64,000 nt of DNA from Saccharospirillum sp035704555 (GTDB lineage: Bacteria > Pseudomonadota > Gammaproteobacteria > Pseudomonadales > Natronospirillaceae): the NCBI GenBank assembly GCA_035704555.1, contig DASSWT010000226.1, positions 1-64,000 of the forward strand, in the 5' to 3' direction. Both the position numbers and the translations under genes were made by a program. The notes beneath the pieces were generated by a model. It was not told where the DNA came from, searched no databases, and was given only the letters and a program-made list of their open reading frames with translations. Numbering within the stretch: the stretch's first letter is position 1; each line of letters starts with the position of its first letter. Positions 1 to 8,590 of this stretch are shown piece after piece.

Positions 1-195
1 ACGAATTACTTGATTCCCAATGTTAAAGATCGACGACAGCGCGTTGGGCTTGCCGTTTGAAGAGGCGCGTATTCTACGCCTCCGCTCCTTTGTGTCAACT
101 CTTTTATAAAGAAATGTTGTTTAGAATCAGTTCTTTAGAGCGTTCACTTCATCTGGCGGCCGAGCCGGTTGGAGCCGCTGTTCGGTCACAGCGGA
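1..195 (-). promoter_or_regulatory. Leader of an rRNA operon (boxA region), running off the left edge
   Basis: Read on the minus strand, this stretch follows two strong promoters and contains GATCTTTAACATT (complement of 19-31). That resembles the boxA antitermination signal just before 16S rRNA in gammaproteobacteria. It ends in ATCAAGTAATTCGT, also typical of 16S leaders in this class. The 16S gene itself would lie outside the window. No coding frame here has a ribosome binding site. Assignment is by pattern memory, so the identity of the downstream gene is inferred. Confidence 0.72.
71..98 (-). promoter_or_regulatory. rRNA promoter P2
   Basis: Minus-strand sigma70 promoter with -35 TTGACA (complement of 93-98), a 16-base spacer and -10 TAGAAT (complement of 71-76). 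It is followed by a GC-rich discriminator (ACGCGCC), the type that makes rRNA promoters sensitive to ppGpp. It is the downstream member of a tandem pair. Confidence 0.75.
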
Positions 196-200
196 GGCGC

Positions 201-228
201 ATTATAAAGATGCAACCTCCCCAGTCAA
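201..228 (-). promoter_or_regulatory. rRNA promoter P1
   Basis: Minus-strand sigma70 promoter with -35 TTGACT (complement of 223-228), 16-base spacer, consensus -10 TATAAT (complement of 201-206) and discriminator GCGCC. The -35 box overlaps the stop codon of the glycosyltransferase gene at 225-227, so any UP element or Fis site would lie inside that gene's 3' end. Tandem promoters with GCGCC discriminators are characteristic of rrn operons. Confidence 0.75.
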
Positions 229-1271
229 CCCCCGCGTGCACCCTGATGCCACATTGCTTCATAGACACGGGAAATACCCGCTACTTCATTGTCCAGACTG
301 AACTGATCCCGTACTTTTTGGCAACCCGACTGTTTCATGCTTTGCAATTCGTCAGGAGAAGACAGCAACCGTTCAACAGCATCCGCCACCTGGGAGGACG
401 ACTCCAGCTCGACCAGATAGCCCGTCCCGCCATCCTCAACCATGGCCTCATAGGCACCGGTACGACTGGCAATCACAGCCGTGCCGGATACCATGGCTTC
501 AATAGGTACCAGACCAAAGCCTTCGTAACGGGCCGGCGCGCAGACGATGTCCAGCTGACTATAAAGCAGCGGCATGTCATCAGCGGCGACTTCATCCAGG
601 AAGAACACTCGATCCAAAACGCCGGCGCTAGCCAGTTGCTGCTTGAGCCGACGCGCGAAAGACTGGTATTTGGAGGTAACCTTTCCAGCAATAATGGCGC
701 AAGCCTGTGGGTGGTTGGGCAAGGTAGCACAGAGCGCTTCAACGAACAGATCCGTGCCTTTCTCGGGGCGCACCCGCCCGACAATGCCCAGACGAACACT
801 GAATCTGCACCAGGGTTGCGCCTGACTTTTCTCGCTACTGCCGTCACCCAGTTCGAAACGCTTTATATCCACGCCATGCGGAACAACCGCCGCCACCTCA
901 GTCAGGCAGACAGCAGCACGGTCGCTCGTCGCGATGACAGCGTCCATGCGGGCGATCAGTTGCCTCGGGTACCAGCTGTGCCGGCGAATCGCCGCACTGG
1001 TGAACACCAGCTTTACCGGCAATCTGAGGATGTCGCGCGCCACAATACCCCAGAACATTTCATTGTTGCGACGGACATGCCAGATGCGGAACGGACGACC
1101 AACAGGTGCACGCGCCATTTCCCGGAACCCGGCCCACAGGGACTGAGCCGGAATGTCGCCCTGGGGCCGGCGCGCCAGAAACATCAGGTGATAGCGATCA
1201 TTCAGCTGCGGCAGCAAGGCGCGAATGGAGGCGCTGACGCCTGTGATTCGGTGATGCAGATCAGACAGCAC
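225..1271 (-). CDS. LpcC/LpsB-like glycosyltransferase (family GT4), LPS core mannosyltransferase
   Basis: Retaining GT-B glycosyltransferase, probably adding a mannose to the inner lipopolysaccharide core at the cytoplasmic membrane face. The run WHVRRNNEM, then LVFTSAAIRRH, MDAVIATS and PHGVD closely resembles rhizobial LpcC/LpsB. The C-terminal half has GRVRPEKG and the GT4 E-x7-E motif in EGFGLVPIE. No ATG suits the start. A GTG at 1269-1271 gives 348 residues, the family's usual length, and lies 25 bases after the zapE stop, suggesting co-transcription. Substrate and acceptor are inferred from homology recall; the start is uncertain. Confidence 0.78.
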   Translation of the reverse strand: MLSDLHHRITGVSASIRALLPQLNDRYHLMFLARRPQGDIPAQSLWAGFREMARAPVGRPFRIWHVRRNNEMFWGIVARDILRLPVKLVFTSAAIRRHSWYPRQLIARMDAVIATSDRAAVCLTEVAAVVPHGVDIKRFELGDGSSEKSQAQPWCRFSVRLGIVGRVRPEKGTDLFVEALCATLPNHPQACAIIAGKVTSKYQSFARRLKQQLASAGVLDRVFFLDEVAADDMPLLYSQLDIVCAPARYEGFGLVPIEAMVSGTAVIASRTGAYEAMVEDGGTGYLVELESSSQVADAVERLLSSPDELQSMKQSGCQKVRDQFSLDNEVAGISRVYEAMWHQGARGG

Positions 1272-1296
1272 CAGCTCACAGGATGGGGAGGATGAA

Positions 1297-2400
1297 TCAG
1301 CCGCGGTGCGCTTTGGCAAGGTATTCCTCCGACTGCATTTCCTGTAGGCGGCTGACGGTGCGTCTGAATTCGAACCCCAGCCGCCCATCCTGATACAGGG
1401 CTTCAATATCTGCCTCTGCGCTCATCAGTAATTTCACCTGCCGATCATAGAACTCATCAACCAGATTAATGAAGCGACGAGCCTTGTCATCATTCTTGCC
1501 ATGGAAAACGGGCACCTTGCTGATCAGCACTGCATGAAAACACTGGGCAATTTCGATGTAGTCATTCTGACTTCTGGGGCCGTCACACAGGGCATCGAAA
1601 TCAAACCAGACGACATCTTCACACATTCTCAGCGTTTTTATACTGCGCCCCAGTACATCAAGCGGTTGCTTCTCTTCGACTTCTTCCAGGTCTGGCGCCA
1701 GTCTTTCAAAGCTTGAAGCCAGGGATGCCTCGGCTTCTTCATCAGCTGGCGTATGGAAAATCTTCACCTGAGTCAGGGTACGCAATCGGTAGTCGATACC
1801 GCCATCCACGTTCATCACCCGGGTGTATTTCTTGACCAGATCGATGGCGGGCAGGAACAGGGCTCGTTGCAGGCCATCCTTGTAAAGGCCATCCGGCTCG
1901 ATATTGGAAGTGGCGACCAGCGTCACACCTCGCTGGAACAGCGCCCGGAGCAAATTGGCGAGTATCATGGCATCGCCAATGTCGGATACAAAAAACTCGT
2001 CAAAACACAGCACCCGGGCTTCCTGGCTTATTTCCTCCGCCACACCCTCAAGCGGATTAGCCTGCCCGCGGTGATCCTTCAACCCCTGATGAACGCGGCG
2101 CATAAAGTGGTGAAAGTGCATTCGCCGCTTGTCATCAAATGGCAGAGTGTCGAAAAACGTATCCATCAGATAGGTTTTGCCACGGCCAACACCGCCCCAG
2201 AAATACAGCCCGGTTACCGGTTCGTTTTGCTTGCGAAACAGGCGAGTCAGGCGTCCGGTGAGGCTGGCTTCATCGGCGCGCTGGGCAATCAATTGGTCGT
2301 AAAGTTGCTGCAATGCCTTGACGGCTTCCTCCTGAGCCGGATCATGGGAGAAACCTTCTTTACTAAGGTCGGCCTGATAACGTGTCCAGGGTGTAGTCAT
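1297..2400 (-). CDS. zapE: Cell division ATPase ZapE (AFG1 family)
   Basis: AAA-type ATPase that in E. coli destabilises FtsZ polymers at the septum under stress. The 367-residue protein has Walker A GGVGRGKT near residue 69 and Walker B VLCFDEFF near 131, followed by the family's SDIGDAM signature. Length matches E. coli ZapE (about 375). It starts with ATG at 2400 and faces zapG (yhcB), the same pairing as in E. coli. It is followed at 25 bases by the LPS glycosyltransferase. Confidence 0.93.
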   Translation of the reverse strand: MTTPWTRYQADLSKEGFSHDPAQEEAVKALQQLYDQLIAQRADEASLTGRLTRLFRKQNEPVTGLYFWGGVGRGKTYLMDTFFDTLPFDDKRRMHFHHFMRRVHQGLKDHRGQANPLEGVAEEISQEARVLCFDEFFVSDIGDAMILANLLRALFQRGVTLVATSNIEPDGLYKDGLQRALFLPAIDLVKKYTRVMNVDGGIDYRLRTLTQVKIFHTPADEEAEASLASSFERLAPDLEEVEEKQPLDVLGRSIKTLRMCEDVVWFDFDALCDGPRSQNDYIEIAQCFHAVLISKVPVFHGKNDDKARRFINLVDEFYDRQVKLLMSAEADIEALYQDGRLGFEFRRTVSRLQEMQSEEYLAKAHRG

Positions 2401-2433
2401 CCGGTGCTCCGGGCAGGGTATGGAGGGGTCGAA

Positions 2434-2461
2434 ATTTTACGGGAACCATTGTCACAATCAA
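2434..2461 (-). promoter_or_regulatory. Candidate zapE promoter
   Basis: Minus-strand TTGATT (complement of 2456-2461), 16-base spacer, TAAAAT (complement of 2434-2439), ending 34 bases before the zapE ATG. Judged by eye only. Confidence 0.45.
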
Positions 2462-2586
2462 TGACTGACAGGCACAAATGTTTCTCATACCACGCCTTTT
2501 TAAAGGCTTTATACTGATATCACTGTCCGTCAGGGCAGAACGACGGGCACCTTGCTTCATCTATACTGTGTCTGAGTAGAAGCTTA

Positions 2587-3105
2587 ATGGAGAACACAAT
2601 GCTGCAACTGGACTGGATTACTCTCATCGTCATCATCGTCATAGCGCTGCTCGCCGGAGCCGTGCTAAGCCGATTGTGGAGCAAGGCGCAAGGAGAAGAT
2701 TCAAGCGGCCTGAAGCGTCAGCTGGAGGAATTGAAGCGTCAGCATCAGAACTATCAGATCAACGTAACCGAGCATTTCAACCGCACCACCGAGCTGATTG
2801 ACAACCTGAACCAGAGCTACGCCAGCATCCGGGATCACCTGAATCAGGGTGCCGACCAGTTGGTGGCCCCTGAATATCGCCTGGAATCGGCCCGCGCCGG
2901 CGGCGAAGACCTCCAGGATCTGGCCCCGCAGCCCGCCAAAAACACCGATGAGTTTGACATGCCCCGGGATTACGCCACCAAAACCCCGAAAGACGTTGGC
3001 ATGCTGTCTGAATCCTTCGGGTTCTCACGAGTAGAAGAAAGCACTGCGACGCCGGACCCCGACTCTGAGCCGAAGAAGGGAACGGCTTCGAAAAAGTCGC
3101 GATAG
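2587..3105 (+). CDS. zapG: ZapG/YhcB, inner-membrane division/envelope protein
   Basis: Single-pass membrane protein with a transmembrane helix at about residues 10-27, then a coiled-coil region (residues 40-90) carrying the DUF1043 pattern NVTEHFNRTTELIDNL, and a variable C-terminal tail rich in Pro, Thr and charged residues. In E. coli YhcB/ZapG links divisome and elongasome functions. At 172 residues it is longer than E. coli YhcB (132), mainly in the tail. A second ATG at 2599 has a better Shine-Dalgarno (GGAG, 7 bases) and may be the real start. Confidence 0.88.
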   Translation: MENTMLQLDWITLIVIIVIALLAGAVLSRLWSKAQGEDSSGLKRQLEELKRQHQNYQINVTEHFNRTTELIDNLNQSYASIRDHLNQGADQLVAPEYRLESARAGGEDLQDLAPQPAKNTDEFDMPRDYATKTPKDVGMLSESFGFSRVEESTATPDPDSEPKKGTASKKSR

Positions 3106-3140
3106 GTCTATTCCTAAACGATCTTAAAAGCCTGATAACA

Positions 3141-3194
3141 ATAACAAAAAGCTTTGTTATAGTTCGTCCAGATCACTTCTGTACTGGACGAACT
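3141..3194 (+). promoter_or_regulatory. Two stacked inverted repeats directly before cysD
   Basis: The first is an 8-base inverted repeat, ATAACAAA/TTTGTTAT, at 3141-3160 with a 4-base centre. The second abuts it: AGTTCGTCCAG (3161-3171) pairs perfectly with CTGGACGAACT (3184-3194) across 12 bases, and the right arm ends on the base before the cysD ATG. In RNA the second hairpin would bury the ribosome binding region. The first could be a dimeric repressor or activator site. Function is inferred. Confidence 0.6.
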
Positions 3195-4103
3195 ATGTCA
3201 CACGACGTATTTACCCATCTCAAACAGCTTGAAGCCGAGAGCATTCACATCATTCGTGAAGTAGCAGCCGAGTTCGATAACCCGGTCATGCTCTACTCCA
3301 TCGGTAAAGACTCTGCGGTCATGCTGCACCTGGCCCGCAAAGCCTTCTTCCCCGGACGCCTGCCATTCAAGCTGATGCATGTTGATACTGGCTGGAAGTT
3401 CAAGGAAATGTATGAATTCCGGGACCGGCTGGTAAAAGAGTATGAGCTCGACCTGATCGTCCATCGCAATGAAGACGGCGTGCGTCAGGGCATTAATCCG
3501 TTTGATCACGGCAGTGCCAAACACACCGATATCATGAAGACTCAGGCGCTCAAGCAAGCTCTGGATCTGCACCGCTTTGACGCGGCTTTCGGCGGCGCCC
3601 GGCGTGATGAGGAAAAATCCCGGGCCAAAGAGCGGGTCTACTCCTTTCGCGACCGCAACCACCGCTGGGACCCTAAGAACCAGCGGCCGGAGCTGTGGAA
3701 CATCTACAACGGCAAGATCAACCGGGGGGAGAGCATCCGGGTATTTCCGCTGTCCAACTGGACTGAGCTGGATATCTGGCAGTACATCCACCTGGAGTCG
3801 ATCCCCATCGTCCCGCTGTACTACTCGGCCGAACGCCCGGTGGTGGAGCGCGATGGCATGCTGCTGAACGTCAACGACGAGCGCATGAAACTGCGCCCCG
3901 GCGAAGAAGTTCAGCATAAGCAGGTGCGTTTCAGAACGCTGGGCTGCTACCCGCTGACCGGGGCCGTTGAGTCGACGGCCACCACACTGCCCGAGATTAT
4001 TCAGGAAATGTTGCTGACCACCACCAGCGAACGTCAGGGCCGTGCCATCGACCACGATTCATCGGGTTCCATGGAGAAGAAAAAGCAGGAAGGCTATTTC
4101 TGA
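3195..4103 (+). CDS. cysD: Sulfate adenylyltransferase subunit 2 (CysD)
   Basis: Catalytic subunit of ATP sulfurylase, which makes adenosine phosphosulfate (APS) from sulfate and ATP in the cytoplasm. The PP-loop YSIGKDSAVML lies at residues 35-45 and the conserved FGGARRDEEKSRAKER near 135. The 302 residues equal the E. coli length. It is followed after 79 bases by cysN. The start codon is immediately preceded by a perfect hairpin, an unusual arrangement. Confidence 0.96.
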   Translation: MSHDVFTHLKQLEAESIHIIREVAAEFDNPVMLYSIGKDSAVMLHLARKAFFPGRLPFKLMHVDTGWKFKEMYEFRDRLVKEYELDLIVHRNEDGVRQGINPFDHGSAKHTDIMKTQALKQALDLHRFDAAFGGARRDEEKSRAKERVYSFRDRNHRWDPKNQRPELWNIYNGKINRGESIRVFPLSNWTELDIWQYIHLESIPIVPLYYSAERPVVERDGMLLNVNDERMKLRPGEEVQHKQVRFRTLGCYPLTGAVESTATTLPEIIQEMLLTTTSERQGRAIDHDSSGSMEKKKQEGYF

Positions 4104-4182
4104 TTCAAACGGCAAACCCCCGAACGATTTCCGTTGAGCGCCGGCAGGCATCACCGACGCACAGTATGAGGAAGCAAGACCC

Positions 4183-5802
4183 ATGGCACACCAGTCCGAT
4201 TTGATTGCTCAAGACATTGATGAGTATCTGAAACAACACGAACAGAAAGAACTGCTGCGTTTTCTGACCTGCGGCAGTGTCGACGATGGCAAGTCCACCC
4301 TGATCGGGCGGCTGCTGCACGACTCGAAGATGATCTACGAAGATCAGTTGGCGGCGATCGAGAAAGACAGCCGCAAATCCGGCACCACCGGTGAAAAGAT
4401 TGACCTGGCCCTGCTGGTAGACGGCCTGCAGGCGGAGCGCGAGCAAGGCATCACCATTGATGTCGCCTACCGCTATTTCTCAACCAACAAGCGCAAATTC
4501 ATCATTGCCGACACCCCGGGGCACGAGCAGTACACCCGGAACATGGCCACCGGTGCCTCCACCAGTGACCTGGCGATCATCCTGATCGATGCGCGCTACG
4601 GCGTACAAACACAAACCCGCCGGCACAGCTACATTGCCAGCCTGCTGGGTCTGAAACACGTGATCGTGGCCGTCAACAAGATGGACCTGGTGGATTTCAG
4701 CCAGGAACGCTACGAGGAAATTCAGGCAGACTACCTGACGTTTACCGAGCAGCTGAACCTGCCCGATATTCGTTTTGTGCCCATATCGGCACTCGACGGT
4801 GACAATGTGGTCACGCTGAGCGAGCGCTCTAGCTGGTACGCCGGCCCGACACTGATCGAACTGCTCGAAACGCTCGAGATCAATCGCGACAGCGACCAGA
4901 GCCAGTTCCGGTTACCGGTGCAGTACGTGAACAGGCCCGACCTCAATTTTCGCGGCTTTGCCGGTACCATTGCCTCGGGTGAGATCAAACCCGGTGACCG
5001 CATCAGCGTGCTGCCCAGCGGCCTGTCATCAACCGTTGAACGCATCGTAACTTTTGACGGCGACCTTGACCGCGCGCATGCCGGCCAGGCAGTGACACTG
5101 ACGCTGACCGACGAAATTGATATCAGCCGCGGCGATATGCTGGTGGGGGCAAATCAGTCACCTCTTGTTGCCCAGGCCTTTCAGGCCAAACTGGTGTGGA
5201 TGCACGACGACGCCATGGTGCCCGGTCGACAGTATGATTTTAAAGTCGGCGCCCAGACCGCCACCGGCCAGTTTACCCGGCTAGATCGTCAGATCGATGT
5301 GAACAGTCTGAATACAATCTCGACAGACACCCTGCCACTGAACGGCATTGGCGACGTCAGACTGCAATTGAACAAAACCATCGTCGCCGACCCCTATCGC
5401 AGTCATCGGGCGACAGGTGCTTTCATTGTGATCGACCGGCTGAGCAACATAACCGTCGGTGCCGGTATGATCGAAAGCGCGGCTGACGTTTCAGATGCTC
5501 ACCCGGTCAGTGAAACGGAACGCCGGGCACGCTACCGCCAGCAACCGGTCTCACTGGTCCTGGCGGTCGACAATGCGGCCGAGCAAGCGGTTAAGATCGA
5601 GCGTGCCCTGTTCGACCTGGGCCACGTCAGTGCGATTATCCGCCCCGAGGATGCGCTGGCTGTAGCGCCTTATCTGGAAGCGGCCGGGTTAATCGCCATC
5701 ATCGCTGGCGAATCGGACGCGCCCTTTGGCATCAAGATCAAAGATGCCAACCCGAGGGCAGTGATTGCGTTATTGCGCGAGGAAGGCGTGATCGAAGACT
5801 GA
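4183..5802 (+). CDS. cysN: Sulfate adenylyltransferase subunit 1 (CysN) with a decayed APS-kinase-like tail
   Basis: GTPase subunit of ATP sulfurylase; GTP hydrolysis drives APS formation. G motifs are visible: GSVDDGKST (G1), DTPGHEQYT (G3) and NKMDL (G4), then two EF-Tu-like barrels. At 539 residues it is longer than stand-alone CysN (about 475) and shorter than a CysNC fusion (about 630). Residues 442-539 align by eye with the start of the CysC domain (SETERRARY, later ALFDLGH) but lack the GxxGxGKST P-loop. APS kinase activity must therefore come from another gene. No cysC is seen in this window. Confidence 0.94.
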   Translation: MAHQSDLIAQDIDEYLKQHEQKELLRFLTCGSVDDGKSTLIGRLLHDSKMIYEDQLAAIEKDSRKSGTTGEKIDLALLVDGLQAEREQGITIDVAYRYFSTNKRKFIIADTPGHEQYTRNMATGASTSDLAIILIDARYGVQTQTRRHSYIASLLGLKHVIVAVNKMDLVDFSQERYEEIQADYLTFTEQLNLPDIRFVPISALDGDNVVTLSERSSWYAGPTLIELLETLEINRDSDQSQFRLPVQYVNRPDLNFRGFAGTIASGEIKPGDRISVLPSGLSSTVERIVTFDGDLDRAHAGQAVTLTLTDEIDISRGDMLVGANQSPLVAQAFQAKLVWMHDDAMVPGRQYDFKVGAQTATGQFTRLDRQIDVNSLNTISTDTLPLNGIGDVRLQLNKTIVADPYRSHRATGAFIVIDRLSNITVGAGMIESAADVSDAHPVSETERRARYRQQPVSLVLAVDNAAEQAVKIERALFDLGHVSAIIRPEDALAVAPYLEAAGLIAIIAGESDAPFGIKIKDANPRAVIALLREEGVIED

Positions 5803-5809
5803 AGCGTGC

Positions 5810-5840
5810 GGGAGGTTGCCGGGTTTTACCGGCACCTCCC
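5810..5840. terminator. Hairpin between convergent cysN and nif3-like genes
   Basis: GGGAGGTTGCCGG (5810-5822) pairs with CCGGCACCTCCC (5829-5840) apart from one bulged base. It sits in the 53-base gap between two convergent genes. There is no clear U-run on either side, so termination is inferred from position. Confidence 0.55.
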
Positions 5841-5855
5841 ACATTCACGGTTTCG

Positions 5856-6605
5856 TTAAACCGGGATGGGCAGATCGATGAATTCCACCGAAAGCCCAAA
5901 GCGTTGTGCCAGATGCACCCCCAGGGCAGCAGGTCCGCCCCGCTCGGTCGCATGGTGCCCTGCCGAAAAATAATGGACACCGCTCTCACGGGCCAGATGC
6001 ACCGTCGGCTCGCTGATTTCGCCGGACACAAAGGCGTCTACCCCGGCATCAATCGCCTGTTGCAAAAACCCCTGTGCCGCCCCGGTACACCAGGCGATGG
6101 TTTCAATCGGGTCTTCCGATTCACCAATGTGCAGCACATCATATTCCAGCGCTTCGGCCAGTTGCTGACGCAGACTCGCGCCAGTGTGCTCGCCGTCGAC
6201 CTCACCCAGCATCACCAGGCTGTTATCGATCTGACCGGTGACATTCCACCCCATCAAACGGGCCAACTGAGCGTTATTGCCCACCTCCGGATGGGCATCC
6301 AGCGGTAAATGGTAAGCATAGAGATTGATGTTGTTTGCCAGCAAGGCTGCCAACCGGTTGCGTTTGATGCCGGTCAGCGCCGCAGGCTCCCCTTTCCAGA
6401 AGTAGCCGTGGTGGACCAGAATGGCATCGGCCTGACGATCAATGGCTTCGTCGATCAGGCGCTGGCTGGCGGTCACGCCGGTTACCAGACGACGGATGTC
6501 GGTCTTACCCTCGACTTGCAGGCCATTGGGGCAATAGTCGCTGAACTGAGGCACGGCCAGATAATCCTTCAGGTAGTCAGTCAGTTCGTCTCGGTGCAAG
6601 GTCAT
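5856..6605 (-). CDS. Nif3-like dinuclear metal-binding protein (YbgI family)
   Basis: Member of the NIF3/YbgI family, toroidal proteins with a dinuclear metal site; E. coli YbgI is linked to DNA damage tolerance, but the reaction is not settled. Metal-ligand motifs are visible: VHHGYFWKG near residue 60, HLPLDAHPEVGNN near 97, and GHHATERGG near 216. The ATG at 6605 gives 249 residues and an N-terminus matching YbgI. An upstream in-frame GTG (6638) would add 11 non-conserved residues. It lies convergent with cysN. Confidence 0.9.
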   Translation of the reverse strand: MTLHRDELTDYLKDYLAVPQFSDYCPNGLQVEGKTDIRRLVTGVTASQRLIDEAIDRQADAILVHHGYFWKGEPAALTGIKRNRLAALLANNINLYAYHLPLDAHPEVGNNAQLARLMGWNVTGQIDNSLVMLGEVDGEHTGASLRQQLAEALEYDVLHIGESEDPIETIAWCTGAAQGFLQQAIDAGVDAFVSGEISEPTVHLARESGVHYFSAGHHATERGGPAALGVHLAQRFGLSVEFIDLPIPV

Positions 6606-6657
6606 CTCGATCAACTCTGCCGGGTAATAAACGGACACTCAGTGTACACCAATTCGA

Positions 6658-8469
6658 TCAATTCTCAGACCGGGCCCAGAGCACGATTGATTCGGCCGCC
6701 AGCGATAAGGTCCAGCCCAGATCATGGCGATTCAGGTCGCCATTCCCTGCCTGAAGTTGCCAGTCTGACGACAGGGGTAATAGCGAATCATCAACCTCAA
6801 TGTCGCAAGCCTTGCCTCTATTGACAGCAACCAGGCACTGGGCATGCTCCAGAACCCGGGCAAACACCATGACCTCACCGGCAGCATAAAGTGGCACCAG
6901 AGCACCGGTTTGCAGGGCGGGCAATTGTTTGCGCAGCCGGATCCAGGTTTGGGTAAACGCCAGAGTGTCAGCCTGCCATTCGCTTTCATCCCAGGGAAAG
7001 CAGCGCCGGCAATCCGGGTCATCGCCACCCGGCAGCCCGATTTCATTGCCGTAATAGAGACAGGGCGTTCCGATGTAGGTGAGCAGCAGCCCGAGCGCTA
7101 TCCGGTACCGTGGCTGATGACCGTTCAGCAGCGTGATAAAGCGACGCGTGTCGTGGCTATCGAGCTGGTTCAATTGCGCCAGTTGCTGGGCAAAGGGAAG
7201 GCGGGACCGGGCGCGGGTCAGCCATTGTTCAAGCTCCCGGGCATCCAGTTGCACCGGATCATAACGGTTGTCGCAGCCGGCCAGAAAAGCACGCACCGGG
7301 TGGGTAAAACCGTAGTAATTCATCGCCCCGTCTTCCTGGTCGCCTTGCAACCAGGAGGTGGCTTCAAAAAAATGCTCGCCCAGCAGATAGGCCTCGGGGT
7401 TCTCCGACTTGATCGCCTGGCGAACAGTGCGCACCGTGTCGGCGTTATTGGCGGCACCCGGCCCGTGTCCCATCATATGGATCACATCCATACGCCAGCC
7501 GTCGATGGCATAGGGAGGGCGCAGCCAGTGCTTGATGACGGCCGAGTCACCGGTCAGCAGGTCATGCTGGTTGGGTAGATGGGCCATATCCAGCACCGGC
7601 AAACTGGAATGCCCTTTCCAACTGATGTAATCCGTCGGCTGGTCTCCGGTGAAAACATAGCGGGCGCGGGCGCCGGGTTCATTCTGTTGCGCCGCTTCAA
7701 ACCAGGGGTGAAACACACTGGTGTGGTTGAATACCGCATCCAGTACCAGCCGCATACCCCGCTGATGAAGCTGTGCAGACAAATCGGCCAGAGCCGCATC
7801 ACCCCCCAGATGGGCGTCAACGGCACCATAATCCTGAGTGTCGTATTTGTGATTGCTGCGTGAACTGAACACCGGGTTCAGATACAGGGCAGTAACGCCC
7901 AGGGTCTGCTGCAGGTAATCCAGTTTCTGCACAATACCCGGCAGGTCGCCACCAAAAAATTCGATCCCACCCTGCTCTGCCCTGGGTAGCTCGCCCCAGG
8001 TGCGACGAACCGTGGCCTGGCCGTCCAGGTAGGCATACTGATCGGTTTGGGGGGTCAGCTGGTCATCACCACAATGAAACCGATCTGGAAATATCTGATA
8101 AAACACCTGCGCCGATACCCAGCCCGGCACCGGGTGATGCCGCGATACGCGAAAAGCGTCAGTCAGCGGTGGCATCGCGGTACTCAACCCGGCAGCACCA
8201 AGCCAACAGGAACGATCCGGCCAGACCAGCTTGAATGCATACAGCGTGGCATCCTGATGCCCGGCCCAGTTACTCTCAGCCCGGTACCAGGTCCAGCCCC
8301 CCTCAGTGCGCACGGCACTCATGGTGCACAGCAGCTCCTCGTTGTCTGGCTCGGTGCGCAAATAGACAGCGGCTGGCTGGTCACCCTTTACCGCCAGGGT
8401 TACGTTCAGAGTGGCCCCGGAACGGTCAAGATAACCCGGAATGGCCTGGTGAAACGCGAAAACGGTCAT
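6658..8469 (-). CDS. malZ: Maltodextrin glucosidase, GH13 (MalZ-like)
   Basis: Cytoplasmic alpha-glycosidase that shortens maltodextrins or hydrolyses related glucans. The GH13 regions are complete: DAVFNHT (region I), DGWRMDV with the nucleophile Asp (II), LLGEHF with the general acid Glu (III) and LDSHDTRR (IV). An N-terminal domain precedes the barrel, with the MalZ-like stretch LRTEPDNEE. ATG at 8469 (GAGG upstream) aligns with the E. coli MalZ start, giving 603 residues. No malT, transporter or other mal gene lies nearby. Neopullulanase-type specificity cannot be excluded. Confidence 0.85.
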   Translation of the reverse strand: MTVFAFHQAIPGYLDRSGATLNVTLAVKGDQPAAVYLRTEPDNEELLCTMSAVRTEGGWTWYRAESNWAGHQDATLYAFKLVWPDRSCWLGAAGLSTAMPPLTDAFRVSRHHPVPGWVSAQVFYQIFPDRFHCGDDQLTPQTDQYAYLDGQATVRRTWGELPRAEQGGIEFFGGDLPGIVQKLDYLQQTLGVTALYLNPVFSSRSNHKYDTQDYGAVDAHLGGDAALADLSAQLHQRGMRLVLDAVFNHTSVFHPWFEAAQQNEPGARARYVFTGDQPTDYISWKGHSSLPVLDMAHLPNQHDLLTGDSAVIKHWLRPPYAIDGWRMDVIHMMGHGPGAANNADTVRTVRQAIKSENPEAYLLGEHFFEATSWLQGDQEDGAMNYYGFTHPVRAFLAGCDNRYDPVQLDARELEQWLTRARSRLPFAQQLAQLNQLDSHDTRRFITLLNGHQPRYRIALGLLLTYIGTPCLYYGNEIGLPGGDDPDCRRCFPWDESEWQADTLAFTQTWIRLRKQLPALQTGALVPLYAAGEVMVFARVLEHAQCLVAVNRGKACDIEVDDSLLPLSSDWQLQAGNGDLNRHDLGWTLSLAAESIVLWARSEN

Positions 8470-8557
8470 GAAAACGGCATCCTCATACTTCAATCGGGAC
8501 ATTAGACCAGAGAGCCTGCAAAAAGCGCAGAGGGAAAAACCTGAAGGGAGGAAATGA

Positions 8558-8577
8558 CGCCGGGTCGAACCCCGGCG
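8558..8577 (-). terminator. Hairpin after hisC
   Basis: CGCCGGG (8558-8564) pairs with CCCGGCG (8571-8577) around a 6-base loop, 14 bases after the hisC stop on the minus strand. A weak T-containing stretch follows. It probably ends the murA-hisGDC transcript before malZ. Confidence 0.5.
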
Positions 8578-8590
8578 CAATAAAGACGGC

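Noticed and set aside
57..1295. 412-codon open frame on the plus strand over the glycosyltransferase gene
   Set aside because: It is antisense to a clear LpcC-like gene, runs through the rRNA promoters, has no ribosome binding site and resembles no family.
2363..2560. 65-codon open frame upstream of zapE on the minus strand
   Set aside because: Overlaps the zapE start and promoter, with no ribosome binding site or recognisable product.
3198..4055. 285-codon open frame antisense to cysD
   Set aside because: Shadow of a strongly conserved coding gene; composition is typical of a reverse-frame artefact.
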